Assembly (NCBI GenBank): GCA_002497245.1
Contig: DANB01000015.1
Coordinates: 1 to 44,880, forward strand
Reading direction: 5' to 3'
Source: Euryarchaeota archaeon UBA439
GTDB taxonomy: Archaea; Thermoplasmatota; Poseidoniia; Poseidoniales; Thalassarchaeaceae
DNA: 44,880 nucleotides
Shown piece by piece: positions 33,536 through 41,654 of the stretch. Position numbers and translations under genes: made by a program. Positions within the stretch are counted from its first letter, which is position 1; each line of letters opens with the position of its first letter. The notes beneath the pieces were generated by a model, which searched no databases, had not been told where the DNA came from, and worked only from the letters and a program-made list of their open reading frames with translations.

Positions 33536-34525
33536 ATGAGTACGAGGTTCAACTTCACTGACATGAGGCATGGCACTTCTTTGTTGAAGAGAGGATTTGC
33601 TAAAATGCAAGAAGGTGGCGTAATTATGGACGTAGTTACTCCAGAAGAGGCACATATAGCTGAAGATGCAGGAGCAGTTTCTGTAATGGCTTTAGAAAGA
33701 GTTCCGGCAGATATCAGAGCTCAGGGAGGGGTTGCAAGAATGAGTCATCCAGAAATGATTAAAGAAATTATTGAAACAACAAGCATTCCTGTAATGGCCA
33801 AAGCCAGAATAGGCCATGATGATGAAGCAAAAGTATTGCAATCACTAGGAGTAGATATGGTTGATGAATCAGAAGTATTGACACCTGCAGATCCATTCTA
33901 CCATATAGCAAAGAATAATTTTACAATACCATTTGTTTGCGGTTGCACGAATCTTGGAGAAGCAATAAGAAGAGTTGCAGAAGGTGCGGCTATGATTAGA
34001 ACGAAGGGTGAAGCAGGAACCGGGAATGTTGTAAGTGCTGTTCAACATGCAAGACTAGTAAAAGAAGAAATACTCCATGCAAAGAATACTGATTCAAGTG
34101 GGATCGAAGACATGGTCAATGTAATTATGAAAGGATTTAACAGAATGCCAGATGTATCTGAATTTGATATTTCCATTAAAAATACGCCTTTCGGGAGTTT
34201 TTCCGGATTAAAAAAAGAAGTAGAAGCGATATTGCTTGAGGTTGTAGAAATGGAGAGACTACCAGTAGTGACATTCTCGGCAGGAGGAATTGCGACGCCA
34301 GCAGATGCTGCTTTGATGATGAATCATGGCATGGATGGTATATTTGTAGGTTCGGGAATCTTCAAAAGTTCAGATCCTAAAACAACAGCAGAAGCGATTG
34401 TCCTAGCAACGCACAGGTTCCAAGACCCTGACACTGTTGCTGAAGCAAGTAGGATGATTGGAGAGCCAATGCCGGGTTTAGAAATAGAAACTCTGGATGT
34501 AAGAATGGAAAAAAGAGGATGGTAG
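33536..34525 (+). CDS. pdxS: Pyridoxal 5'-phosphate synthase subunit PdxS
   Basis: 329-residue PdxS (Pdx1), which builds PLP from ribose 5-phosphate, glyceraldehyde 3-phosphate and ammonia. Motifs are KRGFAKMQEGGVIMDVVTPE, GAVSVMALERVPADIR, PVMAKARIGH, VDMVDESEVLTPAD, FVCGCTNLGEAIRR, MIRTKGEAGTGN, and the phosphate-binding FSAGGIATPADAALMM and DGIFVGSGIFKS. ATG 33536 gives MSTRFNF; a GTG two codons earlier is possible. The glutaminase partner PdxT is not in the window. The stop directly abuts the end of the convergent coiled-coil gene. Confidence 0.95.
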   Translation: MSTRFNFTDMRHGTSLLKRGFAKMQEGGVIMDVVTPEEAHIAEDAGAVSVMALERVPADIRAQGGVARMSHPEMIKEIIETTSIPVMAKARIGHDDEAKVLQSLGVDMVDESEVLTPADPFYHIAKNNFTIPFVCGCTNLGEAIRRVAEGAAMIRTKGEAGTGNVVSAVQHARLVKEEILHAKNTDSSGIEDMVNVIMKGFNRMPDVSEFDISIKNTPFGSFSGLKKEVEAILLEVVEMERLPVVTFSAGGIATPADAALMMNHGMDGIFVGSGIFKSSDPKTTAEAIVLATHRFQDPDTVAEASRMIGEPMPGLEIETLDVRMEKRGW

Positions 34526-35563
34526 TTATTTCCTACCACGGGTTGTCCCTAGTTTTCGTGACTGTTTCTTACCCTTAATATTCTTGGAAACAGGAGATTT
34601 TGAATCACCTGTTAACACACCACCCAGAGTTAATGAGCCACTGTTAATCAATTGGGATGCCAAAGAATCAGCCATCCCCTCATCTTCACTTGGTAACTTT
34701 AGAGCATCTTTGACAGATTGATTATGGTCCTTAATCACTTTCAAACGTTCTTCTTCAGCAGCTTTCATTTCATCTCTAATCTCATTCACTTGACCAATTA
34801 ACTCTTTCATATTCTCATGGACTTCATTAGCAGATTCTCTATTTGCGATATATGCTAAATGGAATCTATCAGATTCTGCTCGTAAGAAGTCTCTCTCTGC
34901 TAGCATAGGTTTTACATCTTCCCAAATTAAATCTGCTTGCTTATGAAAATCAATCATTTCTTGATGAGCTTTGTCTGCTTCTGATTTTAGTAATTTGATA
35001 GAACCATCCATATCTCCTATGTCAATATTAATTGCCTCAAAGTCTTTTACTGCAGGCATTAATTTATCTCTCTTAGCGATTAAAACTTTTAGTTTCTTTA
35101 ATAATTTATTCTCGGTTTCTAGAATTAATCGGCCATCGGTCATCATAGTATTTTCGATTTTTTCTATTTCATTAATAGTCTCTGATAATTCTATGACAAC
35201 AGACTTAGTACCTTTAGCCTCATCTTTACGGCCTCTATTTTGATTGATCAGTTCTCTAATTTGCTTTTGAATTTCATCTCTTCTTGCTTTACATATTTGA
35301 GCCTGGTCTCTAACTTTTTTCTGTTCATCTAATTTCTCTTTAATGGATTCTCTAATTTCCTTACTTTGTTCTTGTAAAGCATTTCTTGAATCAGCAGCTC
35401 GACGAGCATCTTCATTGAATGAATTCCTTTGATCTTTCATTCTACGGATCTTTGTTTCCATAGCATGTAATCTTGTTCTAAGATCATCCTCAGGCTTCTT
35501 CTGCTCGTCTTTCACAGGGCTCGCGAGAGAGGACCCCTTCTTCAATGAAACTACTTGATTCAT
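34526..35563 (-). CDS. Coiled-coil protein 1 of the divergent locus (COG1340-like)
   Basis: 345-residue, highly charged protein predicted to be almost wholly alpha-helical coiled coil from about residue 25 to 280 (RTRLHAMETKIRRMKDQRN, RRDEIQKQIRELINQNRG, MKAAEEERLKVIKDH). The tail has a hinge with INSGSLTLGGVL and ends in a basic motif KGKKQSRKLGTTRGRK, nearly the same as in the coiled-coil gene at 40601. Its ATG overlaps the TGA of the upstream membrane-protein gene (ATGA), so the two are translationally coupled. It may work as a soluble scaffold linked to that membrane protein. Confidence 0.8.
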   Translation of the reverse strand: MNQVVSLKKGSSLASPVKDEQKKPEDDLRTRLHAMETKIRRMKDQRNSFNEDARRAADSRNALQEQSKEIRESIKEKLDEQKKVRDQAQICKARRDEIQKQIRELINQNRGRKDEAKGTKSVVIELSETINEIEKIENTMMTDGRLILETENKLLKKLKVLIAKRDKLMPAVKDFEAINIDIGDMDGSIKLLKSEADKAHQEMIDFHKQADLIWEDVKPMLAERDFLRAESDRFHLAYIANRESANEVHENMKELIGQVNEIRDEMKAAEEERLKVIKDHNQSVKDALKLPSEDEGMADSLASQLINSGSLTLGGVLTGDSKSPVSKNIKGKKQSRKLGTTRGRK

Positions 35564-37125
35564 AGACCAAGAAGTGACGCGAAGAAAGGTAAAATTGGGG
35601 AAATAATGGCTAATCCAGCACCGAGTAAGAATATTGCTCCTATTGAGACTCTTAATCTTGTGAATAAATCGGCCCTATTTTGTACAGTCAATACTCTACC
35701 ACTCAGTAAGTTACCTTCTTCATCTTCTAATCTCACAGTTACAGTAGCCTCTCCTGGTTCTTCTGGCAATAAACTCTGCCAAACAATTTCTGTCGATTTA
35801 ATGATCAAAGGTAATTTTTGTACAAAAGATCCATTGTCAATTTTACTTAATAGATCATTACTAGAATTAACCCGAAGTTTGTAAACACATTCAGAAGGAC
35901 GGAAATCAGGTGTTTGAATTTTTAAAATCAGATTTACAGGTTCTGGGCCATTATTCAAAATATAAGCAAATAAGTTCGCCTGACCTACAACAAGATTTTC
36001 CATATCTACATCAAACCAAATTTCATGGCTGATGCCATTATCTATTTTCATTCTCAAACGATCATGAAGTCTGAAAAAAGATGCACATCTTTCTTTAGCT
36101 CGAATTATTAGACGGTCCCAAGTCTCTTCACCAAGTTCAGGATGTCGAAATAAATCGTCAATAATTTCTAAAGGCATCATTATTTCAAGTTCTGAACGGA
36201 AATCTTCTTCATCTAAATATCCGGCTCTTCTTAGATGTAATAAATGAAGAAGCTTTTCTTGCAACTCAGATACATTATTCCCTTCATTAACAGAACTCTG
36301 TATTGAGCGTAGATATTCAGAAATACGGACTGAAAGTAAAGGATCTACATGTGCACTAATTACGTCGCTAAAGGGTCTTTTCAATAAAGCAGGATGAATA
36401 GGGGGGGAAAAGGAATCTAGCATACCCCATGTTTCACAAGTGTTGAATCTCGACCTATCAGAGACCATATGCACTCCATGACCGCATAAAAGAAAACCTG
36501 TTGAAAAGGATAGTAAAACAGAGTCGCCACTGACAATATCGGAAAATTGGAGACTGGAAATTAAGAAGACACCAGAAAGAAACATTAGAAATGTAGTAGC
36601 AATCACTTGTCTAAAAGAACCTTCTATAGTTTCTTTCATTTCAGCATACCCATGTGCACTTCGGAAAGTTAGACCTGTCTTTGTGAGATAATTAGACTGA
36701 ATATTGAAAATTCTTCTTGTAACTGACAGTAATAGTAAAAGTAAACAAAGAAGTCCTAGATCTGCTACAATAAAAATAAAAGCTAGATAATATAATCCAA
36801 CTTCGATAGTGATATCAAAAGGAATTACAGGTAAGACGTGGTTAACCCACCAGTCTGGTTCAGAACCTGTGAATGATTCTGCGAACCCATACAATAAAAT
36901 TACCAGAATTGGAATCACTAATACGAATCTAGCTCCTCTACTGATAAATAATCGATCTAATTTAACAAGATTTCTTTCATATTCCTGCAACCTATCTATA
37001 GTTTTTTGATCATAATTTCTGTCAATAGTAAACTTCGAAGTTTCATCACCAAACTCTGGTGCAGATGGAAGTTCAATATCCTCTTTTATAGAAAGAATGT
37101 CAAAATCATCATTATTAATTGACAT
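35560..37125 (-). CDS. Polytopic membrane protein of the coiled-coil locus
   Basis: 521-residue protein without recognised family. Hydrophobic segments lie at about 66-84, 108-137 (possibly two), 172-190, 198-215 and 495-518. The cytoplasmic-looking middle holds HLLHLRRAGYLDEEDFRSEL, which resembles a SHOCT-type short helical hairpin used for oligomerisation, and a beta-rich domain (AYILNNGPEPVNLILKIQTP, EPGEATVTVRLEDEEGN) similar to CARDB/Ig-like folds. AAGGT precedes the ATG. It follows the DtxR gene by 9 bases and overlaps the coiled-coil gene by 4. Confidence 0.75.
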   Translation of the reverse strand: MSINNDDFDILSIKEDIELPSAPEFGDETSKFTIDRNYDQKTIDRLQEYERNLVKLDRLFISRGARFVLVIPILVILLYGFAESFTGSEPDWWVNHVLPVIPFDITIEVGLYYLAFIFIVADLGLLCLLLLLLSVTRRIFNIQSNYLTKTGLTFRSAHGYAEMKETIEGSFRQVIATTFLMFLSGVFLISSLQFSDIVSGDSVLLSFSTGFLLCGHGVHMVSDRSRFNTCETWGMLDSFSPPIHPALLKRPFSDVISAHVDPLLSVRISEYLRSIQSSVNEGNNVSELQEKLLHLLHLRRAGYLDEEDFRSELEIMMPLEIIDDLFRHPELGEETWDRLIIRAKERCASFFRLHDRLRMKIDNGISHEIWFDVDMENLVVGQANLFAYILNNGPEPVNLILKIQTPDFRPSECVYKLRVNSSNDLLSKIDNGSFVQKLPLIIKSTEIVWQSLLPEEPGEATVTVRLEDEEGNLLSGRVLTVQNRADLFTRLRVSIGAIFLLGAGLAIISPILPFFASLLGL

Positions 37126-37134
37126 AAAAATACC

Positions 37135-37782
37135 TTATTCTACCCTGACTATAACTTTGAAACTTAATTCTCTTGAGAAGATGATCTCAGAATCATTGCA
37201 ATAAAATTTATCTGATTTCTTAATAATCTTCGACCCAATTTTCAAACCCGCATTTTCTAATGTTTTAATTGCAACACTACTAGAATAAATTAGTTCAATT
37301 ATTGAAGGTGTGCCTTCAGGTAATGCAGATAAAGGTAAAAGTATATTTGATGAAGAAGTAATCATACTTCTATCGACAATTGGAATCATACGCCCTTCTC
37401 TATTTCTCTCAGGATAACCCAACATCCTATCAATACATGCTTCTAAATCCTTATCTATACTATGCTCAATCTTACAGGCAGCTGAATCTATATCTCCATC
37501 AAATCTAATAACATCTGTTAATAAAATTTTCAACAACTCTTCTCTCCTCTTAATCCTAGAAGCATGTGTGAATCCTTCAGAAGTTAACCTGCACCCTTTG
37601 TAAGGAATATATGTCACATAATCTCTTCCGGCTAGTCTTTGAATCATTTCAGTTGTAGATGCAGCACTTACATCCATTAGTTCGGCTAATTTGGTGGTTC
37701 TAACGATTTCACCGGGTTCTTCCGAATGTGCCTCGAAAATTCTTTTGAGATACATTTCTTCAAACTCACTCAATTCGGACAT
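37135..37782 (-). CDS. DtxR/MntR-family metal-dependent transcriptional regulator
   Basis: 215-residue regulator. Residues 1-65 form the winged helix (LSEFEEMYLKRIFEA, KLAELMDVSAASTTEMIQRL, RDYVTYIPYKGCRLTSEG). SAACKIEHSIDKDLEACIDR carries the Cys, Glu and His ligands of the DtxR metal site. The last 80 residues fit a FeoA/SH3-like domain. Such proteins bind Fe2+ or Mn2+ and then palindromic DNA. It lies inside the operon, between two membrane-protein genes, with gaps of 9 bases on each side. It is a natural candidate to bind the inverted repeats at 39709-39735. Confidence 0.87.
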   Translation of the reverse strand: MSELSEFEEMYLKRIFEAHSEEPGEIVRTTKLAELMDVSAASTTEMIQRLAGRDYVTYIPYKGCRLTSEGFTHASRIKRREELLKILLTDVIRFDGDIDSAACKIEHSIDKDLEACIDRMLGYPERNREGRMIPIVDRSMITSSSNILLPLSALPEGTPSIIELIYSSSVAIKTLENAGLKIGSKIIKKSDKFYCNDSEIIFSRELSFKVIVRVE

Positions 37783-37791
37783 ACAAACACC

Positions 37792-39672
37792 TTAACCTAT
37801 TTTCGCTATAAATTCAACTCTACATGCAGGACAACGCGACCGGACAGGCCTCTTATCAAGTGCTACTCTAAGAGTTTGTTCACATTGTGGACAAGCCAAT
37901 AAATCAGTTAATGATGATGCCTCGAGTTCAGAAACAATAACTTCATCCTCTGATTCATCCATTTCTTCCTTATCTGTTGTCTCACTCTGAATTAAATTAT
38001 TTTGAGCAAATTGCATAGAGCAGGCGGGGCATTTGACAGAACCAAGGTGATCGATTGGAATATGCAACCTCTGGCTACAAGAGGGACAAGACACTTCCTT
38101 CTTGGATTCTGAATTATTATTACTTGGAGCCCTATTTAAGAAATTACTCCTAAATAGAGTTGATTCTGTCGAAGGTGTACGTTGTGAAATTACTCTATAA
38201 ATTACCAAGCAAGTCATAACAATAGCTAGTCCGGAGAGGGCTCCATAAACTGCAGCATAGATACTAAAAGGTAGTGAAAAACTAGTACTAGTTCCAGATT
38301 CAACTAGAACTGATGTTTGATTACTAACACTGATATCTCCCATGGTCCAGATGAATTCAATATTAGTAGTTTGAGAATATTCCCATGAAGAAAATTCTAC
38401 CAAATCTGAATATGTACCTCCACTACTTATCGAAGGTATTGATATTTCCGTAAATACCAGAGGGGGTTGAGCCACATCAACTATTCTCAATAATCCAGGG
38501 GGTGTTTCTGAAGCACCAGTATTCTCTAAGGTGTACTCAATAGAGAAAGATTCGCCAACAGATATAGGAGAAGGAGATGCCTCTGAAATAATTATCGAGG
38601 GAATTACTAATGGAGGAATCAATTCAATAATTACTTCTCCATCTCCATTCAAAGGAAGCCAATCATTAGGGCTAACAATCACCTTTAGTCGACTCGCATC
38701 GGGGTGTCCAAGTTTTAGGTTGATATTTCTAATTCCAGGATTTATTTGTAACGGAAACGTTTGATATTCAGTATATTCGTTACCTGATTTCATTAATACT
38801 TCGAGATCTACGCTACGATTCAATCCTGAACTTAAATAAATTGAAACATCCAAATTTATACCGTCTTGAAAAGTCCAAGTAATTTCATCTAATTCAACAT
38901 TAATATCCTGAGATTCTCTAACTTCTATATTCGAGCTACCATTCAGAGAGATGTCGACACCACCATTCAAAGAAGATACTCTCCAATCAATTACTAGAGA
39001 ACCAGACAAGAGAGGTATGAAATTAGCAGAAACTTCTCTACTAGAACCGGGAGAGATTACAATAAAATCTCCATTAACTAAAGTTGTCCCATCATCTTTA
39101 GTTAATTCTAGTCTAACAGAATCACTATTAGATCCTTTATTATGGACCAAAATTGAGGCAGTAAGTTCGTCACCAACATGAACAGGTTGCCCAATAATAA
39201 CAATCTCTTCAGAACCTGCAGATGAAAAATTAACAGGATTTGGACCTACTCTAATTTCAAGAATTTCAATTTCTTGTGTATTATCAACTTGCAACTTACA
39301 AAGAATGTAACCTTCACTAACTGGTCCAAAAGAAATGACAACATCGGTAGCAGATGATGCACCGTTTAATATTCCTGAATGACCACCATACCATTGCCCA
39401 CCATAACCAAAACTAAAACTCCAAGATGAATTGTCAGAAGAAAGATTTGAATTAAATACTTGAATCTTCAAATCCACAAAATCACCATCTGATGCAGAAT
39501 TATTGCCTGTTTTCTCCAAAGTACTACCATCTAGATATTCAATAGACCATGTATTACTATCTGAAATGGTAAAATCATTATCTGAGGCAGTAACATTATA
39601 TGAAAAAATTATCATTAATATTAAGAAATATAAAAAAACCTTCAAAGAATAAACTGTCGCTCTTCGGGCCAT
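37792..39672 (-). CDS. Surface protein with CARDB-like domains, one membrane helix and two cytoplasmic zinc ribbons
   Basis: 626-residue protein from ATG 39672 (MARRATVYSLKVFLYFLILM, a signal peptide); an ATG 18 codons upstream lies in the promoter. Residues 30-465 are beta-rich and Asn/Ser-rich, with CARDB-like repeats (VHVGDELTASILVHNKGSN, SPISVGESFSIEYTLENTGA). A helix at about 470-495 crosses the membrane. The C-terminal tail has two zinc ribbons: CPSC/CPAC (529-551) and CPQC/CPAC (594-617). The layout suggests an outside sensor or adhesin joined to an inside zinc-ribbon platform. It is the first gene of the minus arm of the locus. Confidence 0.78.
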   Translation of the reverse strand: MARRATVYSLKVFLYFLILMIIFSYNVTASDNDFTISDSNTWSIEYLDGSTLEKTGNNSASDGDFVDLKIQVFNSNLSSDNSSWSFSFGYGGQWYGGHSGILNGASSATDVVISFGPVSEGYILCKLQVDNTQEIEILEIRVGPNPVNFSSAGSEEIVIIGQPVHVGDELTASILVHNKGSNSDSVRLELTKDDGTTLVNGDFIVISPGSSREVSANFIPLLSGSLVIDWRVSSLNGGVDISLNGSSNIEVRESQDINVELDEITWTFQDGINLDVSIYLSSGLNRSVDLEVLMKSGNEYTEYQTFPLQINPGIRNINLKLGHPDASRLKVIVSPNDWLPLNGDGEVIIELIPPLVIPSIIISEASPSPISVGESFSIEYTLENTGASETPPGLLRIVDVAQPPLVFTEISIPSISSGGTYSDLVEFSSWEYSQTTNIEFIWTMGDISVSNQTSVLVESGTSTSFSLPFSIYAAVYGALSGLAIVMTCLVIYRVISQRTPSTESTLFRSNFLNRAPSNNNSESKKEVSCPSCSQRLHIPIDHLGSVKCPACSMQFAQNNLIQSETTDKEEMDESEDEVIVSELEASSLTDLLACPQCEQTLRVALDKRPVRSRCPACRVEFIAKIG

Positions 39673-39708
39673 TGGATAATACTCGACAAGAACAACCGTA
39701 TGAATGAA

Positions 39709-39735
39709 ACCCCTCTTCGGGGTCACATAGTGACC
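39709..39735. promoter_or_regulatory. Overlapping inverted repeats between the divergent arms of the coiled-coil locus
   Basis: ACCCC-TCTTC-GGGGT (39709-39723) overlaps GGTCAC-ATA-GTGACC (39721-39735). Both are perfect. They lie 36 bases before the minus-strand start and 32 bases before the plus-strand start, next to TTTATT (39736-39741), which can serve as a TATA element. This is the expected place for an operator controlling both arms. Confidence 0.55.
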
Positions 39736-39767
39736 TTTATTGACACCTTTCGTTAGCCCCGTATACT

Positions 39768-40604
39768 ATGAACACAGATGAGCTTCTCGCAGTCACGCCG
39801 GAAGAGATGGCTAAATCTCTACTAGCTCGAAGGGAATTGCTAAAGCAACAATTGCCTACTGTGATTAGAACATTAGAAGCAGAAGAACAAAATCTTGCAC
39901 CCAAAGCAAAAAAAGCAGTTGAAATCAGTAAAAATATAAATTCTAAAGTTAGTGAATTAAAAGAAGAGAGGAACAAAGCTCAGAAGAAAGCAAATGAACT
40001 TCTGAAGATTGTCAAAGAAAGTAGAGAGAAACTAATCCAGAGTGATGGGATGATTAATCTTGATCCTTCCTGGAAGAAGGAAAAAATGTTTGAAGAAATA
40101 GAAGATATTGAAAAAAAAATAGAAACATCTGCTTTAGACCACAAAGCCGAAAGAAAGTTGTTAGATAAAAGAAAAAAACTTATTGAAGAAAATGATAAGT
40201 GGCTTAAACAAAGAAGAGAATTGAATCCTGAGATGGTTACATACATAGATGCAAGAAGGGAGATGAATACACTTTACAGACTAGCAGATAAATCACATAG
40301 AAAAATGCTTGATGGAGTGGAAAAGGCTCAACCACAACATGAAAAACAACAGAAAATTAGAGATGATTTGCGGGAAATTCGAAGGCAACTAGACAGAGCT
40401 AGAGAATTACTATCACAATCTGATGGGGCAGTTGAATATTGGGAGAGAAGACTAGACAAAGGATTTGGAGAATTAGGAGAGGGGTTCAAAGATCTATTAT
40501 CGGCACAAAAAAAGGTTGCCGAAGGAGGAGATTCATCTTTTGCTAGAAAGAAGAAAAACAAAAAAGGAAAAAATATTTCTAAAAAGAAGGAGGAAGAGGA
40601 ATGA
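39768..40604 (+). CDS. Coiled-coil protein 2 of the divergent locus
   Basis: 278-residue charged helical protein with long coiled coils at about 15-95, 105-150 and 180-225 (LEAEEQNLAPKAKKAVEI, SELKEERNKAQKKANELL, IRDDLREIRRQLDRARELL). The end is a lysine-rich stretch (ARKKKNKKGKNISKKKEEEE). The nearest type is the archaeal COG1340 coiled-coil family. Function is unknown. Its stop overlaps the start of the next coiled-coil gene by ATGA, with GGAGG upstream, so the two are translationally coupled. The start is only 32 bases from the shared operator-like repeat, consistent with a short leader. Confidence 0.8.
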   Translation: MNTDELLAVTPEEMAKSLLARRELLKQQLPTVIRTLEAEEQNLAPKAKKAVEISKNINSKVSELKEERNKAQKKANELLKIVKESREKLIQSDGMINLDPSWKKEKMFEEIEDIEKKIETSALDHKAERKLLDKRKKLIEENDKWLKQRRELNPEMVTYIDARREMNTLYRLADKSHRKMLDGVEKAQPQHEKQQKIRDDLREIRRQLDRARELLSQSDGAVEYWERRLDKGFGELGEGFKDLLSAQKKVAEGGDSSFARKKKNKKGKNISKKKEEEE

Positions 40605-41578
40605 ACGATTCAGAACCTCAGAAGGGAATCTTTTCAGATTTAGAAGATATGCCTCACAAAGATGTTGAGTTATTGTCCAAAAAAATAGAACGAGAAATTA
40701 GAACTATTGAAGATGAACATAAATCATTGAGAAATGAAAGAAGAAATCAAGTAGAAATTGTGAAATCATTACGTCAAGCAGTCGGTGAGAACGAAGCTAT
40801 CAGTGAAGAAAGAAGAGGACTATTAAGAAAATTTCATCAATCTAGAAAACAGGCAGAAGAAGCAAGGAAGAAAAGAGATTCCGTCAATTCATCAATCCCC
40901 CCTCCATCAGCTATTCTTGCAGAATGGATGGTTGAAACACATCAGAGATTAGTTACAATCGATAATGATTTGACCGCTGTGCCAACACTTCATAGAGAAA
41001 TTGATATGTTCAAGAGGTTTTTTGAACTTCAAGCAGCATTTACAAGAAAGCAAGAGTCAGAAAAATTTCATGAAGAATATGTAAATTATATCAAAGAAAT
41101 CAGAGTCATTACCAAAGAATTAGATGCTACAAGGAAAGACTCTCCCAAAGAAAAGATCGAAGAGTCTTCTTCTGATGGGAAAATTGATTCTAGTAATGTG
41201 AATCGCTCAGATGTTAGAAAAATTAGTAAAAGAATTAAGAAAATTGATTCTCAATTGGATAAGATAACAGAAGAAAGAAAGTCATTAAGAAAAGAAGCGA
41301 ATCGTCTAAAGACATATCTTAGAGTTACTAGTAGTAGAGGAAAGCCAATAAAAATCTCCGAAGTTAAAGATAGAGCAACAAGTGGAGATTCTCTAAATAC
41401 ACAAGAATTAGGTGCATTACTTCGAACAGGGGGTCTTGCAGAATTAACAAAAAGTAATTCAAAACAACCTAAGAAAAAGCAACCAAGGAAAAATAAAGGG
41501 AAAAAACAACATCGTAAGCTTGGGGTTGCGAGAGGAGGGGCAAGATTAGGTTCACGAGTTTCCAAAAGAGATGATTGA
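40601..41578 (+). CDS. Coiled-coil protein 3 of the divergent locus
   Basis: 325-residue coiled-coil protein (LLSKKIEREIRTIEDEHKSL, RKQAEEARKKRDSVN, ITKELDATRKD, RISKRIKKIDSQLDKITEER). A Ser/Asp-rich break at about 185-205 splits two helical parts. Near the end SGDSLNTQELGALLRTGG matches the end of coiled-coil protein 4, and the basic tail KGKKQHRKLGVARGGARLGS matches that of protein 1. These shared tails show that the four proteins are related or bind a common partner. No enzymatic motif is visible. Confidence 0.8.
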   Translation: MNDSEPQKGIFSDLEDMPHKDVELLSKKIEREIRTIEDEHKSLRNERRNQVEIVKSLRQAVGENEAISEERRGLLRKFHQSRKQAEEARKKRDSVNSSIPPPSAILAEWMVETHQRLVTIDNDLTAVPTLHREIDMFKRFFELQAAFTRKQESEKFHEEYVNYIKEIRVITKELDATRKDSPKEKIEESSSDGKIDSSNVNRSDVRKISKRIKKIDSQLDKITEERKSLRKEANRLKTYLRVTSSRGKPIKISEVKDRATSGDSLNTQELGALLRTGGLAELTKSNSKQPKKKQPRKNKGKKQHRKLGVARGGARLGSRVSKRDD

Positions 41579-41592
41579 GCAGTTGGCCATTT

Positions 41593-41616
41593 TATGCCCT
41601 TCCTATGCCCTTATAT
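41593..41616 (+). promoter_or_regulatory. Direct repeat and TATA box before coiled-coil gene 4
   Basis: TATGCCCTT occurs twice (41593-41601 and 41604-41612) with an 11-bp period, one helical turn, and runs into TTATAT at 41611-41616. Initiation near 41640 would give a short leader with AGGTG before ATG 41655. The gene therefore seems to have its own regulated promoter. Confidence 0.5.
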
Positions 41617-41654
41617 GATGACGTTAACTCGGACATTGTGATAGGTGCTTGCTA

